NCBI GenBank assembly: GCA_902796295.1
Contig: CADBOL010000270.1
Location: 1 to 10,392, forward strand
Length of the DNA: 10,392 bases
Reading direction: 5' to 3'
Source: Oscillospiraceae bacterium
GTDB lineage: Bacteria; Bacillota; Clostridia; Oscillospirales; Acutalibacteraceae
Each line of letters begins with the position of its first letter. The stretch's first letter is position 1. A program made the position numbers and the translations under genes. A model generated the notes under the pieces. It saw only the letters and a list, made by a program, of their open reading frames with translations. It was not told where the DNA came from and did not search any database. Positions 1 through 6,771 of the stretch are shown piece by piece.

Positions 1-1
1 C

Positions 2-670
2 GTACAGGCGGCGGAAAACGCCGTTGAATCCGGTGAGGAAACCGCCGATGAAGCCGCCGGCGAGGCTTTCAGGGAAATGGTCGAAAACGCCAAAGAGATA
101 AATGATACGGAGCAGGCGGCGGAGAATGCCGAAAAAGAGAAAAAATCCCCGTTCACAATCTTTTTTGACATCATTTCGATTGTCTCTCTTGCCACCATTA
201 TAGTGGGTCTCGCGTTCATATTCTGCTTCAGGACCGTCGGCGTTGAGGGTTCGTCAATGTATCCCACCCTACATGACAAGGACCGTATTATTCTCTCGGC
301 CTTTGTTATTGAGCCGAAGCAGGGTGATATAGTTGTCACATGTCAGCCCAGCGCATTCAGTTATATAGAGTCAACTCTTGTAAAGAGGGTTATCGCCACT
401 GAGGGTCAGTCGGTTGATATAGACTTTGATCAGGGAATAGTTTATGTTGACGGCGAAGCGCTCGATGAGCCCTATGTAAACGAACTCACTCACGACAGGG
501 AGTCGTTTGCTCCCCTGACTGTTCCCGAGGATTATGTATTCGTCATGGGAGATAACAGAAACGCTTCCACCGACAGCCGTGATTACAGGGTAGGCCTGAT
601 AAGAGAAGATTATATCATGGGCAAGGCTCTTTTCAGAATCGCGCCTTTCGGTCAGTTCAAAATAGGTTAA
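2..670 (+). CDS. lepB: Signal peptidase I (5' end beyond window)
   Basis: Membrane serine protease that removes signal peptides from exported preproteins on the outer face of the cytoplasmic membrane. Numbering from the ATG at 77: one transmembrane helix at about residues 27-50, the catalytic serine in GSSMYPTL (Ser60), GDIVV at 83-87, the catalytic lysine in VKRVIATEG (Lys103), and the box GDNRNASTDSR at 158-168. All classical type I boxes (Ser/Lys dyad) are present. The reading frame has no stop from base 2 to the ATG at 77, and that stretch encodes the same Ala/Glu-rich composition as residues 1-23, including a repeated QAAENA unit. No good ribosome site precedes 77. I therefore infer that translation begins upstream of the window and that the protein has an unusually acidic cytoplasmic N-terminal extension. 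The ATG at 77 remains an alternative start. It is the first gene visible in the operon, three bases before rbgA. Function is near certain; the start is not. Confidence 0.93.
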   Translation, partial: VQAAENAVESGEETADEAAGEAFREMVENAKEINDTEQAAENAEKEKKSPFTIFFDIISIVSLATIIVGLAFIFCFRTVGVEGSSMYPTLHDKDRIILSAFVIEPKQGDIVVTCQPSAFSYIESTLVKRVIATEGQSVDIDFDQGIVYVDGEALDEPYVNELTHDRESFAPLTVPEDYVFVMGDNRNASTDSRDYRVGLIREDYIMGKALFRIAPFGQFKIG

Positions 671-673
671 ACA

Positions 674-1528
674 ATGAATGAAAAAATGACGGTTCAATGG
701 TTTCCCGGCCATATGGCGAAAACCAGGCGGCTTATCAAAGAGAGCCTGCCGCTTGTGGATGCCGTTTGCGAAATAGTTGACGCAAGGCTTCCCGAGAGCA
801 GCAGGAACCCCGAAATCGATGAGATAGTCGGCGGAAAGCCGAGAATTATTCTTCTGAATAAATGCGATCTCGCGGATGACAGCGCAACGGCTCTCAGGAT
901 AAAAAGATTCGGCGAAAGCGGCATCAAAGCGCTTCCCGTTGACTGCAGATCCGGAAAGGGGCTCGAAAAATTCGGCGACGCCGTCAGGGATCTGCTCAAA
1001 GATAAAATCAAGGCGAATACAGAGAGAGGAATGGGCGGAAAAACCCTGCGCGTGATGGTTGTTGGGATTCCCAATACCGGCAAATCCTCTTTCATAAACA
1101 GGATGGCGGGTAAAAACCGCGCAAAGGTTGCCGACAAGCCCGGCGTAACGAGAGGAAATCAGTGGTTTTCAATCGGGCAGGGAATAGAGCTGCTCGACAC
1201 TCCCGGAGTGCTATGGCCGAAATTTGAGGACCCCGAGGTCGGATTCAAGCTTTCATTCATCGGCTCGGTCAAGGATGAAATCCTGGATATACAGGAAATA
1301 GCCGTACGGCTGCTTGCCGTTATGCGTGACAGCTACCCCGGAAACCTTTCCGAAAGATATAAAATAGAGGGTTTTGAAGATATGGAGCCCTATGAAATAC
1401 TTGAGCTTATAGCCGCAAAGAGGGGAATGCTCCTCAGAGGCGGCGAATATGACACCGAGAGATGCGCCGTGATGCTTCTCGATGAATACAGAGACGGCAG
1501 ACTCGGTAAAATAACACTCGATAAATAA
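674..1528 (+). CDS. rbgA: Ribosome biogenesis GTPase RbgA/YlqF
   Basis: Circularly permuted GTPase that acts late in 50S subunit assembly in Firmicutes. The order of G motifs proves the permutation: G4 NKCD at residues 62-65 comes first, then G1 GIPNTGKSS at 131-139, the switch GVTRG at 157-161 and G3 DTPG at 175-178. The N-terminal QWFPGHMAKTRR (8-19) and VDARLPESSRNP (35-46) are family signatures. The C-terminal third (about 200-284) fits the helical RNA-binding ANTAR-like domain known for this family. Length (284 aa) is normal. The start at 674 adds MNEK before the usual MTVQWFPGHM, so the ATG at 686 is a plausible alternative. It lies three bases downstream of the signal peptidase stop, implying cotranscription. 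The lepB-rbgA pair, usually with rplS upstream and rnhB downstream, is a well-known Firmicutes arrangement. Confidence 0.95.
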   Translation: MNEKMTVQWFPGHMAKTRRLIKESLPLVDAVCEIVDARLPESSRNPEIDEIVGGKPRIILLNKCDLADDSATALRIKRFGESGIKALPVDCRSGKGLEKFGDAVRDLLKDKIKANTERGMGGKTLRVMVVGIPNTGKSSFINRMAGKNRAKVADKPGVTRGNQWFSIGQGIELLDTPGVLWPKFEDPEVGFKLSFIGSVKDEILDIQEIAVRLLAVMRDSYPGNLSERYKIEGFEDMEPYEILELIAAKRGMLLRGGEYDTERCAVMLLDEYRDGRLGKITLDK

Positions 1529-1541
1529 CGGCTTTCAGCCG
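1529..1541 (+). other. Small intergenic hairpin before the CapA-like gene
   Basis: Immediately after the rbgA stop codon, CGGCT and AGCCG form a 5-bp stem around the loop TTC. No U-run follows, so it is not an intrinsic terminator. A second short hairpin, GAAG-TGAA-CTTC at 1549-1560, abuts the CapA-like start at 1562 and overlaps the only SD-like bases (GGAAG). Translation of that gene may thus be weak, or it may start at the ATG at 1574. The hairpins are seen directly; the effect is inference. Confidence 0.35.
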
Positions 1542-1561
1542 GAGAACGGAAGTGAACTTCG

Positions 1562-2719
1562 ATGCGCAGGATAATGTCAATAATGCTCGCGGCCATACTT
1601 TTTCTTGATGTTGTCTGCCTCGGGGTTCTGTTTTTTACAAGAGACACACAGCCGGAGAAAAAGGGAGCGGCGGACGGGATTTTTGAGCGCGCCTCAATTC
1701 TCGCGGTCGGCAACAACCTCATAAGCGATCAGATTCTCAGCCAGGCGGCGGCGAGGAGCAACACCGGCGGATACGATTTCACATTCCTTTATGAAAACGT
1801 CGCGGATGAGATTGAGGAAGCGGACCTGTCTGTAATCACCAATGAATCCGTCATTTCGTCGGAGCACGCCGTAACGGGCACATATCCGCTTTATAACGCT
1901 CCTCCGGAGCTTGCGGACGCCTTTGTCAAAGCGGGTTTCGGAATGGTAAATCTTGCCACAAACCACGCTCTCGATTACGGCGAGCAGGGTCTTGTCAATA
2001 CGATTGAGTATCTCAGGCAGGAAAAGAATCTCGGCGTTATAGGCGCCGTGACAGACAAAGAGTATGCCAAAACTCCCGTTATCCGCAGAGTTAACGGAAT
2101 AAGGCTCGCGTTTGTCGCTTTCACCGACCCGGACAGAGACCGCGCCCTTCCCGAAAACTCCCGCGCCTTTCTTATGATTTCTGATTATGAGGATATGATA
2201 TATGAGGCGGTTACATCGGCGAAGCAGCAGGCGGATTTTGTGATTGTATTCCCGCACTGGGGAAATGAATACGGCAGCGAGGTGACTCAGGCGCAGCGTA
2301 CCCTTGCCAAGAAACTCGGCGAATGGGGTGCCGATGTTGTTATAGGCACAAATCCCCATGAGCTGCAGGAGATTGAGTATATTCAGAATACCGACGGGAG
2401 CAGGACGCTTGTTGCCTATTCCCTCGGGAATTTTGTTTCCTCTCAGGAAACGGGCGAGCTGCTTCTGGGCGGAATGCTGAAATTCGAAGTGGTCAGGAAC
2501 ACGCAGTCGGGAGACGTTTCTCTTGAGAATGTTTCTCTCTCGGGCGTTGTCACCCACTACGGCATAAACACTTCAAAGGTGCGTCTTTATAAGCTTTCGG
2601 AATATACGGATGAGCTTGCGGATGTGCACGGAGTTGACAGGAAGAGGACACCCGATTTCAGCGTGAAATATCTTAAAAAGCTGCTCAGCGAAAGAATCAG
2701 CAGCGAGTTTCTGAGGTAA
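1562..2719 (+). CDS. Membrane-anchored CapA-family protein (PGA_cap, phosphoesterase fold)
   Basis: Member of the CapA/PgsA family (poly-gamma-glutamate capsule protein-like, calcineurin-type metallophosphoesterase fold). A hydrophobic segment at residues 4-25 is probably an uncleaved membrane anchor, placing the domain (about 44-340) outside the cell. Recognisable family blocks are ATNHALDYG (132-140), HWGNEY (232-237), a GADVVIG...PHELQ block (256-269) and YSLGNF (286-291). Several expected metal-ligand positions differ: the usual GD of the first strand is GN (50-51), and the usual GxHPH reads GTNPH (262-266). The family includes capsule-assembly factors, but nothing nearby (no pgsB/pgsC) supports poly-glutamate synthesis, so the substrate is unknown. 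It is inserted between rbgA and rnhB, two bases before the latter. The start at 1562 is chosen for frame and anchor; 1574 is possible. Family assignment is secure; biochemical role is not. Confidence 0.85.
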   Translation: MRRIMSIMLAAILFLDVVCLGVLFFTRDTQPEKKGAADGIFERASILAVGNNLISDQILSQAAARSNTGGYDFTFLYENVADEIEEADLSVITNESVISSEHAVTGTYPLYNAPPELADAFVKAGFGMVNLATNHALDYGEQGLVNTIEYLRQEKNLGVIGAVTDKEYAKTPVIRRVNGIRLAFVAFTDPDRDRALPENSRAFLMISDYEDMIYEAVTSAKQQADFVIVFPHWGNEYGSEVTQAQRTLAKKLGEWGADVVIGTNPHELQEIEYIQNTDGSRTLVAYSLGNFVSSQETGELLLGGMLKFEVVRNTQSGDVSLENVSLSGVVTHYGINTSKVRLYKLSEYTDELADVHGVDRKRTPDFSVKYLKKLLSERISSEFLR

Positions 2720-2721
2720 TT

Positions 2722-3324
2722 ATGGATTACGGATTTGAGATTTCCGCAAGGGAAAACGGATATGTTTCCGTATGCGGAATTGATGAGGCGGGCAGAGGGC
2801 CTCTCGCCGGTCCCGTATATGCCGCGGCGGTCATCCTTCCCGAAGGGCTCGTCATAGACGGGCTTGATGATTCAAAAAAGCTTTCGGAAAAAAAGAGAGA
2901 AATTCTCTTTGATATAATAAAGGAAAAAGCGCTCGCTTATTCCGTAGGCACGGCAAGCGCACGCGAGATAGACGAAATAAACATTCTTCAGGCCACATAC
3001 CTTGCTATGAAAAGGGCGGTTGAGGGTCTCGGTCACCCGGCGGATTACGCGCTCGTTGACGGCAACCGCATGCCGCCTCTCGCCATACCGGGCGAAACGG
3101 TCATAAAAGGCGACGCCAGATGTCCCTCAATAGCCGCGGCGTCGATTCTCGCCAAGGTAAGCCGTGACAGATACATGTATGAGCTTGACAGAGAACTGCC
3201 CGAATATCAGTTTGCAAAGCATAAGGGCTACGGCACGGCACTTCATTATGAGATGATAAAAAAATACGGAATTTCGGACTGCCACCGTCTGTCATTCCTG
3301 AAAAACCTCAATGAACATATCTGA
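2722..3324 (+). CDS. rnhB: Ribonuclease HII
   Basis: Cytoplasmic endonuclease that cleaves the RNA strand of RNA-DNA hybrids and starts removal of ribonucleotides misincorporated in DNA. The N-terminal [15 protein letters not shown] (residues 18-32) carries the first two acidic catalytic residues (Asp21, Glu22). [13 protein letters not shown] follows at 48-60, then VDGN at 112-115 (Asp113). The block from [19 protein letters not shown] onwards (128-146) supplies the fourth acidic residue (Asp131). The C-terminal [17 protein letters not shown] at 167-183 is also typical. Two hundred residues is a normal length. The ATG at 2722 lies two bases after the preceding stop and the next gene starts two bases after this stop, so translational coupling is likely. 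Confidence 0.97.
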   Translation: MDYGFEISARENGYVSVCGIDEAGRGPLAGPVYAAAVILPEGLVIDGLDDSKKLSEKKREILFDIIKEKALAYSVGTASAREIDEINILQATYLAMKRAVEGLGHPADYALVDGNRMPPLAIPGETVIKGDARCPSIAAASILAKVSRDRYMYELDRELPEYQFAKHKGYGTALHYEMIKKYGISDCHRLSFLKNLNEHI

Positions 3325-3326
3325 TT

Positions 3327-3680
3327 ATGATTAAGAATAAAACAGGCGTATGGGGTGAGCTGTACACCGCGAGATACCTCAGGGATAACGGCTGCAGGAT
3401 AATCACATCCGGTTACTCGTGCAGATTCGGTGAGATTGATATTGTCGCCATGCAGGGCGACACACTCTGCTTTGTTGAGGTCAAGACGAGAGATGAAGGT
3501 ACTCTTACCCGCCCTATGGAGGCGGTCGATGAGGGAAAGCAGGAAAGGATCCGCCTTGCCGCGCAGAGCTTCATAGCATATTCAAAACTCGAAAACGATA
3601 CGAGATTTGATGTCTGCGAGGTATATCTCGGCAGCGACAGCAAAGCCGTGAAAATAAACTATATTAAAAACGCGTTCTGA
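3327..3680 (+). CDS. yraN: YraN/UPF0102 family nuclease-like protein
   Basis: Small cytoplasmic protein with the PD-(D/E)XK-like fold signature: Glu11 in WGELYTARYL, Asp38 in RFGEIDIVA, and Glu51/Lys53 in CFVEVKTR. These are the three blocks used to recognise the family. At 117 aa it is the usual size. The true biological role is not firmly established; a DNA-repair or Holliday-junction-type nuclease role has been suggested from the fold. It follows rnhB by two bases, an adjacency common in bacteria and the strongest contextual support. The ATG at 3327 is directly next to the rnhB stop; the SD would lie within the rnhB end, fitting coupled translation. Confidence 0.94.
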   Translation: MIKNKTGVWGELYTARYLRDNGCRIITSGYSCRFGEIDIVAMQGDTLCFVEVKTRDEGTLTRPMEAVDEGKQERIRLAAQSFIAYSKLENDTRFDVCEVYLGSDSKAVKINYIKNAF

Positions 3681-3682
3681 GC

Positions 3683-3700
3683 TTTGCAGTTATCTGCAAA
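3683..3700 (+). other. Perfect 7-bp intergenic hairpin
   Basis: TTTGCAG and CTGCAAA form a perfect 7-bp stem around TTAT, starting two bases after the yraN stop. It is not followed by a U-run (the next bases are TCAAAAGC), so it is more likely an mRNA processing/stability element or a weak attenuator than a terminator. It separates the housekeeping genes from the membrane-protein gene that begins with GTG at 3718. Confidence 0.45.
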
Positions 3701-3717
3701 TCAAAAGCGGAAAGCCG

Positions 3718-4233
3718 GTGATCGGATTGATAGAAACTGTTACGGGCGCTCTTGTGGAATTCTTTCAGGGAAAAGTGCCGCGTGAGCTTATAATCTTTAT
3801 AATATCTCTCTTTCCGATTCTCGAGCTGAGGGGCGGAATGATAGCGGCAAAGCTGCTTGATGTGGAGCTTGTAAAAGCCTTCTTCATCTGCTACGCCGGT
3901 AATATTCTTCCTATTCCGTTTATTCTGCTTTTTATCCGCAGGATTTTCGCTCTTATGAGAAAAAGCGAAAAACTCGCGAAGCTTGTGGACGGGATTGAGA
4001 AACGCTCGATGAAAAAGAGCGAAAAGGTGCTGAAATTCAAGCAGTGGGGATTACTGCTTTTTGTTGCGGTTCCTCTGCCGGGCACAGGCGGATGGACGGG
4101 CGCACTGCTTGCCGACTTACTCGATATAAGATTGAAAAAATCACTTCCCATAATCGCCCTCGGAGTTCTCATAGCGGACCTGATAATGTCGGTTCTTTCA
4201 TACGGCCTGCTCGGCGCAATACTGGGAAGATAA
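3718..4233 (+). CDS. COG2426-type small multidrug export (Sm_multidrug_ex) membrane protein
   Basis: Integral membrane protein of 171 aa with hydrophobic segments at about residues 22-38, 51-77, 110-120, 124-134 and 144-168. Family-like blocks are PILELRGG (33-40), GNILPIPF (61-68) and PLPGTGGWTGALLADLL (119-135). A basic cytoplasmic loop lies at about 78-109 (many Lys/Arg). The family is called 'putative small multi-drug export protein', but I know of little direct evidence for drug transport, so the substrate should be treated as unknown. The start is a GTG preceded by GGAAAG four bases upstream; a TTG at 3727 is the only near alternative. No in-frame ATG exists before residue 41. It lies 37 bp after yraN and 12 bp before the phosphoesterase gene. 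Confidence 0.82.
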   Translation: MIGLIETVTGALVEFFQGKVPRELIIFIISLFPILELRGGMIAAKLLDVELVKAFFICYAGNILPIPFILLFIRRIFALMRKSEKLAKLVDGIEKRSMKKSEKVLKFKQWGLLLFVAVPLPGTGGWTGALLADLLDIRLKKSLPIIALGVLIADLIMSVLSYGLLGAILGR

Positions 4234-4245
4234 CGGAGAATTGCC

Positions 4246-4938
4246 ATGGTATATGTTACCGGAGATATGCACGGGGATATTTCGAGATTTGACGACCCCG
4301 CGCTCAGACAGCTCAAAAAGGGAGATGTTCTTGTCGTCTGCGGAGATTTCGGATTTATCTGGGATAACAGCAGACAGGAACAGAAGAATCTCAAAAAAAT
4401 CGCGAAGAAAAAATTCACCGTCTGTTTCATAGACGGCACTCACGAAAATTTTGAAAAGCTCAATTCACTGCCCGAAACCGTATGGCAGGGCGGCAAAGTT
4501 CATAAGGTCGAGGATAATATCTATCACCTTATGAGAGGTCAGGTTTTCAAGATTGACAATATTACCTATTTCACCATGGGCGGCGGCGAGAGCCCCGATA
4601 TCGACATAAGATTTGAAGAGAACGCCTGGTCAAAGGATGAGTTCCCGACCCGTGATGAGATGATTGAAGGCGCAAACAAGCTCGAGGCGCTCAACTGCAA
4701 GATTGACTATATCTTTACTCACGAGCCGCCGGTTAAAGTCAAGAGCTTCCTTTGTCTCAAGGATGAGGAATCAGCCGCTGTGAACGGGCTGAACACCTAT
4801 CTTGAAGAGCTCTCCAACGCCTGCACTTACAGGCGCTGGTTCTTCGGCTCGATGCATCTTGACAAATTTATCTCTTCATCTATGGTTGCGGTCTATCAGT
4901 CGGTAATAAACACCGCGACCGGAGAGATTCTGAGGTAA
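4246..4938 (+). CDS. Calcineurin-like metallophosphoesterase
   Basis: Cytoplasmic protein of the calcineurin-like phosphoesterase superfamily, 230 aa, of the type seen in Firmicutes and their phages. Motifs in order: GDMHGD at 6-11 (metal ligands Asp and His), GDFG at 33-36, GTHENF at 64-69 where GNHE is the superfamily norm, HLMRGQVF at 94-101, FTMGGG at 109-114, THEPP at 158-162, and FGSMHLDK at 200-207 where GHxH is the norm. Two consensus metal-site residues (Asn65 to Thr, His202 to Ser) are therefore replaced, while the terminal His204 is kept. Substrate unknown; known superfamily members act on nucleotides, protein phosphates or cyclic nucleotides. A clear SD (GGAG at 4235-4238, seven bases before ATG) fixes the start. 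It is the last gene of the packed block, although no intrinsic terminator is visible after it. Confidence 0.85.
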   Translation: MVYVTGDMHGDISRFDDPALRQLKKGDVLVVCGDFGFIWDNSRQEQKNLKKIAKKKFTVCFIDGTHENFEKLNSLPETVWQGGKVHKVEDNIYHLMRGQVFKIDNITYFTMGGGESPDIDIRFEENAWSKDEFPTRDEMIEGANKLEALNCKIDYIFTHEPPVKVKSFLCLKDEESAAVNGLNTYLEELSNACTYRRWFFGSMHLDKFISSSMVAVYQSVINTATGEILR

Positions 4939-4960
4939 TACCCAATTTGTTAAAAAATAA

Positions 4961-5004
4961 TTGTCAACTTTTTAATATACATTTTTATATAATTGTGTTA
5001 TAAT
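4961..5004 (+). promoter_or_regulatory. Extended -10 promoter region for the LCP gene
   Basis: The sequence TGTTATAAT at 4996-5004 is a perfect extended -10 (TGN plus TATAAT), predicting a start near 5011. A second perfect TATAAT lies at 4988-4993. TTGTCA at 4961-4966 resembles a -35 but is 21 bp from the nearer TATAAT, too far for a standard spacing. Dependence on the extended -10 is therefore more likely. The surrounding 4945-5000 is strongly AT-rich, which could act as an UP element. Confidence 0.6.
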
Positions 5005-5012
5005 GGCAAAAA

Positions 5013-5067
5013 CAGGGAGAGGTTTCTCTGCCTGCCTGTCAGTGTAACACGTTTCCGGCAAACCGGA
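5013..5067 (+). other. Structured 5' leader of the LCP gene
   Basis: If transcription starts near 5011, the untranslated leader is about 86 nt. It contains an imperfect hairpin (CAGG-G-AGAG, loop GTTT, CTCT-G-CCTG; 5013-5034, one G-G mismatch) and a perfect one (TCCGG, loop CAAA, CCGGA; 5054-5067). The LCP SD, GGGAG at 5087-5091, stands five bases before the ATG at 5097 and is unpaired in this fold. I do not recognise a known riboswitch. A regulatory function is only inferred. Confidence 0.35.
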
Positions 5068-5096
5068 TTCACATTCCGCATTTTACGGGAGTTTAT

Positions 5097-6692
5097 ATGT
5101 CTAAGAAAGAGAAATACGAGGACATATCCAGCTCCAGCAAGCCTTCCGGCTTCAAAGAGTCTGTAACATACTTCCTCGAAAAAATCAAAATATTTTTCGT
5201 AAGAAATCACAGGCGCAATCTCAAAGCGATTATAGGCATTGTGATATGCCTGTGTCTTATCGTGCTCGCAATGGGCAGCGCATATCTCAGAAAACTGCTC
5301 AATCTCATAAAGTATGAGCCGGGCAACACAGGCAACCCCGACGCCACCTTTGTGGATGATTACGAGGTTGATGAAAATCTTTCATTTGCTTCCATATCCG
5401 ATGTGGGGGCTTCCTCAATCAAGGAATACGCCAAAAGCTGGGCGACCAACGGCGGCGATCAGCTTTACAGCAAAAATGTAATCAATGTGCTTCTCATCGG
5501 CGCAGACGGCAACGAGGATGAGACTTTCCTGCGCTCGGATACGATGATGATTGCCTCAATCAACACAAAGACCAAAAAAATCACTCTCTGCTCCGTAATG
5601 CGCGATTCATATACTTATATGAATATAAACGGTGAAGACAGATATGACAAAATCAACGCGGCTTACGCCTGGGGCGGCGCCTCAAAGCTGATGGAAGTGC
5701 TTTCAAATGATTTCAAGATAAAGATTGACCACTATGTTTCGGTCAATTTCAAATCCTTCGCAAAGGTTATTAATCTCCTCGGCGGTATTGATGTGCCGAT
5801 AACCGAGGCGGAGGCGGATTTCATGAACCGCACCACCCAGCCCAAGGGATTCACCGCGGGCGAGAGCGTTCACCTCAACGGAGAGAGGGCGCTTATTTAC
5901 GCGAGGATAAGAAAACTTGACAGCGATATTGAGAGGACCCGCAGGCAGAGGAATGTTATTTCCGCCGCCATAAAAAAGGTCAAGGCATCCTCAATAAGCG
6001 ATATAAACAATCTTATTGAAACCTTCCTGCCGTATATCACCACAAATTACAGGACCAGCGAGATAGTGTCGCTCGGCACACAGGCACTCAGCGGCGGCTG
6101 GCAGAATTACGAGATAGAGGGCATAGTCGAGCCCGGCGAGGATTCAAGGACTGCTGTCAACAATTTCGGCACCAACTCCGGCTATGTGTTTGTCTGGATT
6201 GTCGATTATACGCTTGCCGCGCGCGAGGTTCAGCTCGCCATGTACGGCAACACCAATATCGAGCTGGGCGATGATCACATTTCGCCGGTCGATATGGCAA
6301 ACGGCACGGCTCCTACCTCATCCTATTACGGCGGAACGACGAGAGGATATTACTCATACCGCTACGGCACCACAAATAATTATGACTCAACCAACAGGTG
6401 GACTTCTCCCTGGACACGGTCGGGAACAAATATTTACGGAGAATCAACGACCGGTCTGCGCGAAAAATGGTCGTCAAGACTTGACAGAACCACACAGGCA
6501 AATAACGGGGGAAACGGAGGAGAGACATCGCGTTTTTTTCCATCAGAGGCCGACGTTGAGTCCACGACGGAATTCGTCGAGCCGATAACCGAACCGCAAG
6601 AAGTTACCGACCTGCCGACAGTGCCCGAGCCGACGGTACCGCCGGAAACTCAGACTGTTACCGAAGCCCCCGAAACATATGAAGCAGCTTAG
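5097..6692 (+). CDS. LytR-CpsA-Psr (LCP) family cell-wall phosphotransferase
   Basis: Membrane-anchored enzyme of the family that attaches undecaprenyl-phosphate-linked glycopolymers (teichoic acids, capsule or similar) to peptidoglycan. Residues 1-41 are cytoplasmic and basic, 43-64 is the transmembrane helix, and the LCP domain spans about 126-295 outside the cell. Landmarks are NVLLIGADG (130-138), the LRSDTMM block (145-151), SVMRDSY (166-172), DKINAAYAWGG (184-194), LLGGIDVPI (227-235) and YARIRKLDSDIERTRRQR (268-285). These retain the Arg and Asp residues that bind the lipid pyrophosphate. Residues about 400-450 form a Tyr/Gly/Ser/Thr-rich stretch and 483-531 a Pro/Glu/Thr-rich tail, probably disordered and within the wall. 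Which polymer is ligated cannot be told; no glycosyltransferases lie nearby. It has its own promoter and is a single-gene unit, convergent with the next gene. Confidence 0.93.
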   Translation: MSKKEKYEDISSSSKPSGFKESVTYFLEKIKIFFVRNHRRNLKAIIGIVICLCLIVLAMGSAYLRKLLNLIKYEPGNTGNPDATFVDDYEVDENLSFASISDVGASSIKEYAKSWATNGGDQLYSKNVINVLLIGADGNEDETFLRSDTMMIASINTKTKKITLCSVMRDSYTYMNINGEDRYDKINAAYAWGGASKLMEVLSNDFKIKIDHYVSVNFKSFAKVINLLGGIDVPITEAEADFMNRTTQPKGFTAGESVHLNGERALIYARIRKLDSDIERTRRQRNVISAAIKKVKASSISDINNLIETFLPYITTNYRTSEIVSLGTQALSGGWQNYEIEGIVEPGEDSRTAVNNFGTNSGYVFVWIVDYTLAAREVQLAMYGNTNIELGDDHISPVDMANGTAPTSSYYGGTTRGYYSYRYGTTNNYDSTNRWTSPWTRSGTNIYGESTTGLREKWSSRLDRTTQANNGGNGGETSRFFPSEADVESTTEFVEPITEPQEVTDLPTVPEPTVPPETQTVTEAPETYEAA

Positions 6693-6725
6693 GGCGCGGC
6701 TGCCCGATGCAGATACGGATTATAA

Positions 6726-6767
6726 AACCCGCCATGCCGTATTCGGAATCCGAAGGCATGACGGGTT
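6726..6767 (-). terminator. Probable bidirectional terminator between convergent genes
   Basis: AACCCG (6726-6731) pairs with CGGGTT (6762-6767). After one C/A mismatch, CATGCC (6733-6738) pairs with GGCATG (6755-6760). TTCGG (6742-6746) pairs with CCGAA (6750-6754) around the loop AAT. The resulting 17-bp stem sits 33 bp after the LCP stop and 5 bp after the Nudix stop. On the minus strand it continues into GGGTTTTATA, a short U-run, so it best fits a rho-independent terminator for the Nudix gene. On the plus strand the tail (ATATTC) is weaker but may still end LCP transcription. Confidence 0.75.
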
Positions 6768-6771
6768 ATAT

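Noticed and set aside
1694..2557. Minus-strand open frame of 287 codons
   Set aside because: It is antisense to the CapA-like gene, whose motifs are clear. The minus frame has no family-like motif and reflects codon-bias shadowing.
4939..4985. Terminator after the calcineurin-like gene
   Set aside because: TTAAAAA and TTTTTAA can pair around a 12-nt loop, but the stem is A/T only and there is no GC-rich stem with U-run, so I do not call a terminator.
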